A stretch of 29,034 bases of DNA from JBPCOB01 sp051000715 (GTDB taxonomy: Bacteria; Actinomycetota; Actinomycetes; JALYNC01). Both the position numbers and the translations under genes were made by a program. Location: NCBI GenBank assembly GCA_051000715.1, contig JBPCOB010000271.1, positions 1 to 29,034 on the forward strand, given 5' to 3'. Within the stretch, counting starts at the first letter, position 1. Each line of letters opens with the position of its first letter. Positions 24,527 to 29,034 of this stretch are shown one piece after another. The notes beneath the pieces are model-generated. The model ran no database searches and was not told where the DNA came from. It saw nothing but the letters and a program-made list of their open reading frames with translations.

Positions 24527-24664
24527 GTGAGCAAGCGTACGTTCCAGCCGAACAACCGCCGGCGCGCCAAGACCCACGGGTTCCGGCTCCGCATGCGGAC
24601 CCGGGCCGGCCGGGCGATCCTTGCTGCCCGCCGGCGTAAGGGTCGCGCCGAGCTGTCGGCCTGA
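24527..24664 (+). CDS. rpmH: 50S ribosomal protein L34
   Basis: A 45-residue, strongly basic protein, SKRTFQPNNRRRAKTHGFR then LRMRTRAGRAILAARRRKGR, the invariant L34 sequence. It is a component of the large ribosomal subunit. The GTG start is set by the family N-terminus (M/V-SKRTFQPN) and GGGAG about 8 bases upstream. The longer open frame upstream across dnaA is a shadow. rpmH next to rnpA and divergent from dnaA is universal order. Confidence 0.98.
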   Translation: MSKRTFQPNNRRRAKTHGFRLRMRTRAGRAILAARRRKGRAELSA

Positions 24665-24678
24665 GCCGGTAAGACGAC

Positions 24679-25020
24679 GTGCTGCCGGCTGCTTCCCGGT
24701 TGCGCCGGCGACCCGAGTTCTCCCTCGCCGTCCGGCAGGGGCGACGCGCTGCACGCGGTTCGGTCGTCGTGCACCTCCTCACTCCGGTGCGGTCGGTTGC
24801 CGCGCCGTCCCGAGTGGGATTCATAATCTCCCGCGGTGTGGGCAACGCCGTAGTGCGCAACCGGGTGCGCCGCCGACTCCGCCACCTGATGCAGGATCGT
24901 CTGCGGCGGCTTCCCGCGGGCAGCAGGCTGGTTCTCCGGGCGGCACCGTCGGCTGCCGGGCGCAGCTTCTCGGAGCTCGCCGCTGACCTTGATCGGGCGC
25001 TGCTGCGGGTGACGAGGTGA
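24679..25020 (+). CDS. rnpA: Ribonuclease P protein component
   Basis: A 113-residue basic protein that assists the RNase P RNA in removing 5' leaders from pre-tRNAs. The start MLPAASRLRRRPEFSLAVRQGRR and the central RNR motif GNAVVRNRVRRRLRHLMQ are diagnostic. The GTG start lies 14 bases after the rpmH stop, and the TGA overlaps the yidD start (GTGA). Confidence 0.96.
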   Translation: MLPAASRLRRRPEFSLAVRQGRRAARGSVVVHLLTPVRSVAAPSRVGFIISRGVGNAVVRNRVRRRLRHLMQDRLRRLPAGSRLVLRAAPSAAGRSFSELAADLDRALLRVTR

Positions 25021-25307
25021 CAACGCCGCCGGAACCGAGTCCAGGCCCGGTGGCCCGCGGCCTGCTGGCCCTGGTCGGCGGTTACCGCAGCTGGATAAGT
25101 CCGCTGCTGGCACCACGCTGTCGCTTCCTGCCGACCTGCAGCGAGTACGGCGCTGTGGCCCTGGCGCGGCACGGAGCAGCCCGGGGCTCCCTGCTCATCG
25201 CCCGTCGGTTGCTGCGTTGCCACCCGTTTCATCCGGGCGGCTACGAACCGGTTCCGCCGCGGCGTAGCTCTGCCACCCCGAACTCGTCAGGAGCAGCACC
25301 GTGCTGA
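25017..25307 (+). CDS. yidD: YidD: membrane protein insertion efficiency factor
   Basis: A 96-residue protein of the YidD family, located at the inner face of the membrane and supporting YidC-dependent insertion. Its characteristic core is YRSWISPLLAPRCRFLPTCSEYG, then AVALARHGAARGSLLIARRLLRCHPF and HPGGYEPVP, with the conserved cysteines of CRFLPTCSEY and RCHP. The first 16 residues are Pro-rich; GTG near 25050 is a possible later start. The 3' end overlaps yidC by 7 bases. Confidence 0.95.
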   Translation: MTTPPEPSPGPVARGLLALVGGYRSWISPLLAPRCRFLPTCSEYGAVALARHGAARGSLLIARRLLRCHPFHPGGYEPVPPRRSSATPNSSGAAPC

Positions 25308-26284
25308 ACTGGTTGTACGAAGCGATCGCGCGGATCGTGCTCGCGATCCACACGGGGCTCAGCCCCGTCTTCGGTCCGGCCAGCGGGTGGTCCTGGGGCC
25401 TGTCGATCGTCTTCCTGACCATGCTGATGCGGCTGCTGTTGTTCCCCCTGTTCGTCAAGCAGATCAAGACCCAGCGCACCATGCAGACCCTGCAGCCGCA
25501 GCTGAAGGCGCTGCAGGCCAAGCACAAAGGCGATCGCGAGACGCTCAACGCGGAGATGATGAAGCTCTACCGCGAGCAGGGAGCCAACCCGGTCGCCGGC
25601 TGCCTTCCGCTCGTCCTGCAGATCCCGGTGTTCATTGCGCTCTTCCATGTGCTCAACGGGATCAAGCCCGACAAGGGCACCGGCGCCTACCACGCGCACG
25701 ACGGGATCAGCGCCAGACTGGTGGAGCAGGCGGCCCACGCCAAGATATTCGGGGCGCCGATCGCGTCGTCCTTCCACTCCTCGACCGCGCTGCTGCACAA
25801 GCTCGACGCCACCCCGACCACCGTCAAGGTGGTGGCGGCCATCATGGTGGCGCTGATGGGGGCCACGACGTTCTGGACCCAGCGCCAGCTGATGGCGCGT
25901 AACAGCGCCGACGGAAACACCCAGTTCGCCATGCAGCAGAAGGTCTTGCTCTACGTGCTGCCTTTCACCTTCGTATTTTCCGGCATCGTCTACGGGTTTC
26001 CGATCGGCGTCCTGCTGTACTGGCTCACCACCAACGTGTGGAGCATGGTTCAGCAACACGTCGTGATCTCGAAGATGACGCCGGTTGTCGCCGGGACAGC
26101 GCCGGCTACCCCGCCGCCGGCCAAGCCACATGTCTCGCGCAGCCTGCCCCCGCCGGCCAAGCCGGCCGAGGCACGCGGGAGCGTGGCTGCCACCCCGTCC
26201 GTGGCGGCATCGGTGTCGCGCCGTCCCGGCGGCAACGGTGGCAAGGCCCGTCGGGGGCGCAACCGTCGTGGTGGCCGGCGCTGA
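25301..26284 (+). CDS. yidC: YidC/Oxa1-family membrane protein insertase
   Basis: A 327-residue insertase with about five membrane helices (near 3-25, 31-55, 106-125, 176-200, 215-245). The key arginine in the membrane groove lies in FLTMLMRLLLFPLFVKQIK. MMKLYREQGANPVAGCLPLVLQIPVFIALFHVL is the conserved coiled region and following helix. The last 70 residues are Pro-rich then strongly basic (RRGRNRRGGRR), a tail expected to contact the ribosome. The GTG start lies within the yidD end. It inserts proteins with or without SecYEG. Confidence 0.96.
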   Translation: MLNWLYEAIARIVLAIHTGLSPVFGPASGWSWGLSIVFLTMLMRLLLFPLFVKQIKTQRTMQTLQPQLKALQAKHKGDRETLNAEMMKLYREQGANPVAGCLPLVLQIPVFIALFHVLNGIKPDKGTGAYHAHDGISARLVEQAAHAKIFGAPIASSFHSSTALLHKLDATPTTVKVVAAIMVALMGATTFWTQRQLMARNSADGNTQFAMQQKVLLYVLPFTFVFSGIVYGFPIGVLLYWLTTNVWSMVQQHVVISKMTPVVAGTAPATPPPAKPHVSRSLPPPAKPAEARGSVAATPSVAASVSRRPGGNGGKARRGRNRRGGRR

Positions 26285-26285
26285 C

Positions 26286-26828
26286 GTGGCGGACGACGCA
26301 TCGGCCGGTGGGCCGGCGGCGCCGGAGGGCACCGCTGGGCCTGAGGGACTCCGCTCCGGACCGCCCGACCTCGCCCTGCTCGAGCAGGAGGGCGAAGTTG
26401 CGGCCGACTACCTCGAGGGGCTGCTCGATATCGCCGATCTCGATGGCGATCTGGACATGGACGTCGAGGGAGACCGGGCGGTGGTCTCGATTCTGGGTGC
26501 CGGTCTGGATCAACTCGTCGGGCCGGCCGGCGAGACGCTCGACGCGCTTCAGGAGCTGACCCGCCTCGCCGTCCATCAGCGGACAACGGTCCGGAGCCGG
26601 CTGATGCTCGACGTGGGCGGCCACCGAGCCCGCCGGCGAGCGGCGCTCACCGACCTCGGCCGGCAGACGGCGGAGTCGGTCCGGGCCTCCGGCGTACGCG
26701 CGGCGATGACGCCGATGTCGGCGTTCGAGCGCAAGGTCCTGCACGACGCGGTCGCCGCCGCCGATGGCGTGCACAGCGAGTCCGAGGGCGTGGAGCCCGG
26801 CCGTTTCGTGGTGGTGCTGCCTGACTGA
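26286..26828 (+). CDS. khpB: KhpB/Jag: KH-R3H RNA-binding protein
   Basis: A 180-residue cytoplasmic RNA-binding protein. It has an acidic Gly/Ala/Glu N-terminus (1-40), a KH domain (about 42-110, with the GPAGETLDALQELT loop) and an R3H domain (about 115-178, LMLDVGGHRARRRAAL then MTPMSAFERKVLHDAVA). The N-terminal Jag-N domain of Firmicutes is absent, as usual in actinobacteria. KhpB pairs with KhpA to bind many transcripts. Start choice is uncertain: GTG 26286, directly after the yidC stop, is taken, but GTG at 26268 or 26271 overlapping yidC is possible; none has a strong Shine-Dalgarno. Confidence 0.92.
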   Translation: MADDASAGGPAAPEGTAGPEGLRSGPPDLALLEQEGEVAADYLEGLLDIADLDGDLDMDVEGDRAVVSILGAGLDQLVGPAGETLDALQELTRLAVHQRTTVRSRLMLDVGGHRARRRAALTDLGRQTAESVRASGVRAAMTPMSAFERKVLHDAVAAADGVHSESEGVEPGRFVVVLPD

Positions 26829-27495
26829 CCTGGCGGTTCCGGGACCACCGCCGGCTGCCCGGCCACTGTTCGGCGACCGGCTCGACCGGGCTGTTCGTTA
26901 CGCGGAGCTGCTGGCCGGAGCCGGGGTCGCCCGGGGCCTGGTAGGCCCTCGCGAAGCGCCGCGGGTCTGGGACCGACACCTGATGAACTGCGCCGTGGTC
27001 GCGTCGCTGCTGCCACCCGCATGTTCGGTCCTCGATGTGGGCTCTGGCGCCGGGCTGCCCGGGATCGTGCTGGCGCTGGTCCGGACCGACCTGCGGGTGA
27101 CCCTCGTCGAACCCATGCGGCGCCGAACCGTCTTCCTTGAGGAGTGCGTGACCGCGCTCGCCCTGGCTCCGACGGTGACGGTACGTCGCGAGCGCGCCGA
27201 GGCGCTGCACGGCCTGCTGACCGCTGACGTGGTGATCGTGCGGGCGCTGGCCCCGCTGGGCCGGTTGGTGGATCTGTGCTGGCCGCTGGTGGGTGCTGGC
27301 GGTCGGTTGATGGCGATGAAGGGCGCGGCTGCCGACGTCGAAGTGCAGCGAGACCGGTCCCGGTTACCGCCCGACGGCGAGCTGTCGATACGGATCTGTG
27401 GGAGCGGCGTTGTGGATCCCCCCGCCACCGTGGTCGTGGTGCGCCGACTGCCCTCAACAGAGCGCGTGTCCGGCGGTCGAGATGGCCGTGACTGA
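26821..27495 (+). CDS. rsmG: RsmG: 16S rRNA (guanine-N7) methyltransferase, probable CTG start
   Basis: A protein of about 224 residues that methylates G527 (E. coli numbering) of 16S rRNA using S-adenosylmethionine. The Rossmann SAM motif is DVGSGAGLPGIVLALV. FGDRLDRAVRYAELLAG, REAPRVWDRHLMNCAVV and VEPMRRRTVFLEE are typical RsmG. There is no ATG, GTG or TTG in this frame between the ATG at 26764 and the ATG deep inside at RHLMN. The N-terminus typical of relatives (M/V-TDL...PPAAR) aligns with CTG-ACT-GAC at 26821, so a CTG start is inferred, overlapping khpB by 8 bases. The ATG at 26764 would add 19 residues without homology or Shine-Dalgarno, inside khpB. Confidence 0.9.
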   Translation: MTDLAVPGPPPAARPLFGDRLDRAVRYAELLAGAGVARGLVGPREAPRVWDRHLMNCAVVASLLPPACSVLDVGSGAGLPGIVLALVRTDLRVTLVEPMRRRTVFLEECVTALALAPTVTVRRERAEALHGLLTADVVIVRALAPLGRLVDLCWPLVGAGGRLMAMKGAAADVEVQRDRSRLPPDGELSIRICGSGVVDPPATVVVVRRLPSTERVSGGRDGRD

Positions 27496-27502
27496 CCGAG
27501 AA

Positions 27503-27518
27503 TGTTTCACGTGAAACG
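27503..27518. promoter_or_regulatory. parS: parS centromere site (ParB-binding)
   Basis: TGTTTCACGTGAAACG matches the bacterial parS consensus TGTTTCACGTGAAACA at 15 of 16 bases, with a perfect 14-bp palindromic core (27504-27517). It lies between rsmG and parA, a usual position for an origin-proximal parS. ParB binds here, spreads, and with ParA moves the origin region. In the parA frame it encodes VSRET. Confidence 0.95.
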
Positions 27519-27557
27519 TCGTCGTCGGCACTCGACCGCCCGATCACACTCGCGGCG

Positions 27558-28388
27558 ATGACGGCTCTCCGGGAGCGGGTCGCCCGGCCGCATCTTCCGC
27601 GGCCAGCTCGACCACGCGTCTTTGCGGTGGCGAACCAGAAGGGCGGTGTAGGCAAGACCACGACGGCGGTGAACGTGGCTGCTGCGTGGGCGTTCGATGG
27701 TCTGCGCGCGCTCGTCGTCGACCTTGACCCGCAGGGCAACGCATCCACGGCGCTCGGGGTGAACCGCTCGGTGGACCTGCCGTCGACCTACGACGTGATC
27801 GTCCGCGGCACACCCCTGGCCGACGTGGTGCGCCCGGTGCCCGGCATCCCCGGGCTGTTCTGTGCACCGGCAACCTTGGACCTTGCCGGCGCCGAGATCG
27901 AGCTGGTGCCGCTGGAGCAGCGGGAACGTCGACTCCGCAACGCGCTGGGGGCGTACGCCGATGGAGGCTCGACGCACGACTATGTGCTGCTGGACTGCCC
28001 ACCTTCACTCGGTCTGCTCACCGTGAATGCGCTCACCGCCGCGGACGAGGTGCTGCTGCCGATCCAGTCCGAGTACTACGCCCTCGAGGGAGTCACCGCG
28101 CTCGCCGAGACCGTCGAGCGGGTACGGCGGGCGCTGAACCCCGGGCTCACCGTCTCCACGGTGTTGCTGACCATGTACGACGCCCGCACCCGGCTCGCCG
28201 AACAAGTGGCCGCCGAGATCCGCCGGCATTTCGGCGATCGGGTACTGCGCACCGTGGTCGGGCGCAGCGTTCGTATCGCCGAGGCGCCGAGCTACGGGCA
28301 AACGGTTCTCAGCTACGACCCGGGCTCCCGGGGGGCCCAGGCATACATCGACGCTGCCCGGGAGATCGCCCTGCGCAGTCGGGCCTGA
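27558..28388 (+). CDS. parA: ParA: chromosome-partitioning ATPase
   Basis: A 276-residue deviant Walker A ATPase that moves ParB-parS complexes. The P-loop is KGGVGKTT (28-35), with DLDPQGNASTALG, VLLDCPPSLGLLTVNAL and LPIQSEYYALEG following. ATG 27558 is taken as the first standard start, but no convincing Shine-Dalgarno precedes it. The frame is open back to a CTG at 27492, which overlaps the rsmG stop as CTGA. The extra 22 codons read through parS as VSRET and resemble N-termini of ParA proteins in relatives, so the true start may be upstream. The gene is followed 10 bases later by parB. Confidence 0.95.
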   Translation: MTALRERVARPHLPRPARPRVFAVANQKGGVGKTTTAVNVAAAWAFDGLRALVVDLDPQGNASTALGVNRSVDLPSTYDVIVRGTPLADVVRPVPGIPGLFCAPATLDLAGAEIELVPLEQRERRLRNALGAYADGGSTHDYVLLDCPPSLGLLTVNALTAADEVLLPIQSEYYALEGVTALAETVERVRRALNPGLTVSTVLLTMYDARTRLAEQVAAEIRRHFGDRVLRTVVGRSVRIAEAPSYGQTVLSYDPGSRGAQAYIDAAREIALRSRA

Positions 28389-28398
28389 AGGGAGGCGG

Positions 28399-29034
28399 AT
28401 GAGCTCAGCCCGTGGCGGTCTCGGCCGGGGGCTCGGCGCGCTGTTCCCGCCGGAGCAGTGGTCGGCCGCGACAGAGACTTCCGCGGACGCCGTCGCTGCA
28501 GCGGGTGCCGAACTGCGCCTGCTGGCCGTCGACGCCATCGAGGCGAACCCACGTCAGCCCCGAGAGGTTCACGAGGGCGACGCACTTAGCGAGCTCGCCG
28601 AGTCCATCCGTGCCGTCGGGCTGCTGCAGCCCATCGTGGTGCGCGAGCTGCCCGACGGCCGCTACCAGCTGGTCATGGGGGAACGACGGTGGCGGGCGAG
28701 CCGGCTGGTCGGGTTGACCGAGATCCCCGCCATCGTGCGCTGGACGCCCGATGACGCGCTGCTTCGGGACGCTCTGCTGGAGAACCTCCACCGGGAGCAG
28801 CTCAACCCGCTCGAGGAGGCCGCGGCCTACCGGCAGCTGCTGGAGGACTTCGGGGCCACCCACGAGCAGCTGGCCGACCGGCTCGGCCGGTCGCGCTCGC
28901 AGGTGAGCAACACGGTGCGGCTGCTGAACCTGCCGGTGGCCGTGCAGCGACGGGTGGCGGCCGGCGCGCTGAGCGCCGGCCACACCCCTGCTCTTCTGGA
29001 ACCAAAGGAATCGGCCGCCCAGAAACAACTGGTC
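28399..29034 (+). CDS. parB: ParB: chromosome-partitioning protein (5' part, cut by window end)
   Basis: The first 212 codons of ParB; the gene runs off the window. It starts SSARGGLGRGLGALFP (typical ParB N-terminus). The CTP-binding and nuclease-like domain has ANPRQPRE, ELAESIRAVGLLQPIVVR and VMGERRWRASRLVG. ENLHREQLNPLEEAAAYRQLL follows, then the helix-turn-helix THEQLADRLGRSRSQVSNTVRLLNLP. GERRWRA is the arginine-rich box needed for CTP binding. The ATG has AGGGAGG 4 bases upstream. In the last 50 bases codon use becomes less GC-rich and the usual GHARALL motif reads GHTPALL, which may be real or an end-of-contig artefact. Confidence 0.94.
   Translation, partial: MSSARGGLGRGLGALFPPEQWSAATETSADAVAAAGAELRLLAVDAIEANPRQPREVHEGDALSELAESIRAVGLLQPIVVRELPDGRYQLVMGERRWRASRLVGLTEIPAIVRWTPDDALLRDALLENLHREQLNPLEEAAAYRQLLEDFGATHEQLADRLGRSRSQVSNTVRLLNLPVAVQRRVAAGALSAGHTPALLEPKESAAQKQLV

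Noticed and set aside
27502..27561. 19-codon ORF over parS starting MFHVKR
   Set aside because: MFHVK is what any parS encodes in this frame after an ATG; it stops after 19 codons and has no Shine-Dalgarno, so it is unlikely to be a gene.

Overview
The window is a GC-rich stretch (coding DNA about 70% G+C by eye) from an actinomycete chromosome, covering the replication-origin neighbourhood. The gene order is the classic actinobacterial one: tRNA-Leu, fhaA-fhaB-pstP-rodA-pbpA-pknA-pknB, crgA, then ppiA, tRNA-Ala/DLW-39/tRNA-Ile, gyrA-gyrB, dciA-recF-gnd-dnaN-dnaA, rpmH-rnpA-yidD-yidC-khpB-rsmG-parA-parB. Placement below class level is not possible from this alone. Useful lineage hints are a eukaryote/archaeal-type prolyl-tRNA synthetase, the absence of trpG/sortase genes between pknB and crgA, and a gnd gene between dnaN and recF. 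I saw no mobile elements, CRISPR array or phage genes; nearly everything is core genome.

Layout. 1-8970 (mostly + strand): a tRNA-Leu(CAG) on the minus strand, then a tightly coupled operon for Ser/Thr phosphosignalling and peptidoglycan synthesis. It encodes two FHA proteins, the PP2C phosphatase, the SEDS glycosyltransferase, its class B PBP partner and two receptor kinases, followed by crgA. Five consecutive gene junctions overlap by four bases. 8971-13419: a rhomboid protease with an N-terminal zinc ribbon and a cyclophilin (both minus), a divergent alanine-rich membrane protein of unknown function, proS, and two tRNAs flanking a 42-residue DLW-39 gene. 13450-22435 (minus): the DUF3566 protein, gyrA, gyrB, dciA, recF, gnd, dnaN. 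22436-22771: the dnaN-dnaA spacer, where oriC is expected. 22772-24181: dnaA. 24182-24526: divergent dnaA/rpmH promoter region. 24527-29034 (+): rpmH, rnpA, yidD, yidC, khpB/jag, rsmG, a parS site, parA and the 5' part of parB, cut by the window end.

How it works together: the right half starts, supercoils and segregates the chromosome (DnaA, DciA, clamp, gyrase, ParABS). The left half controls cell-wall growth by Ser/Thr phosphorylation. RpmH, RnpA, YidD, YidC, KhpB and RsmG handle ribosome/RNA maturation and membrane insertion.

The most notable observations are a 25-bp near-perfect dyad ahead of gyrB, a degenerate PASTA-like module on PknA, probable CTG starts for rsmG and perhaps parA (whose reading frame continues through parS), unusual residues in the GyrA drug-binding pocket, a dnaN-dnaA spacer poor in consensus DnaA boxes with better box-like sites next to crgA, and an 18-bp perfect palindrome in the rpmH promoter region. 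No clearly new multi-gene system was found.
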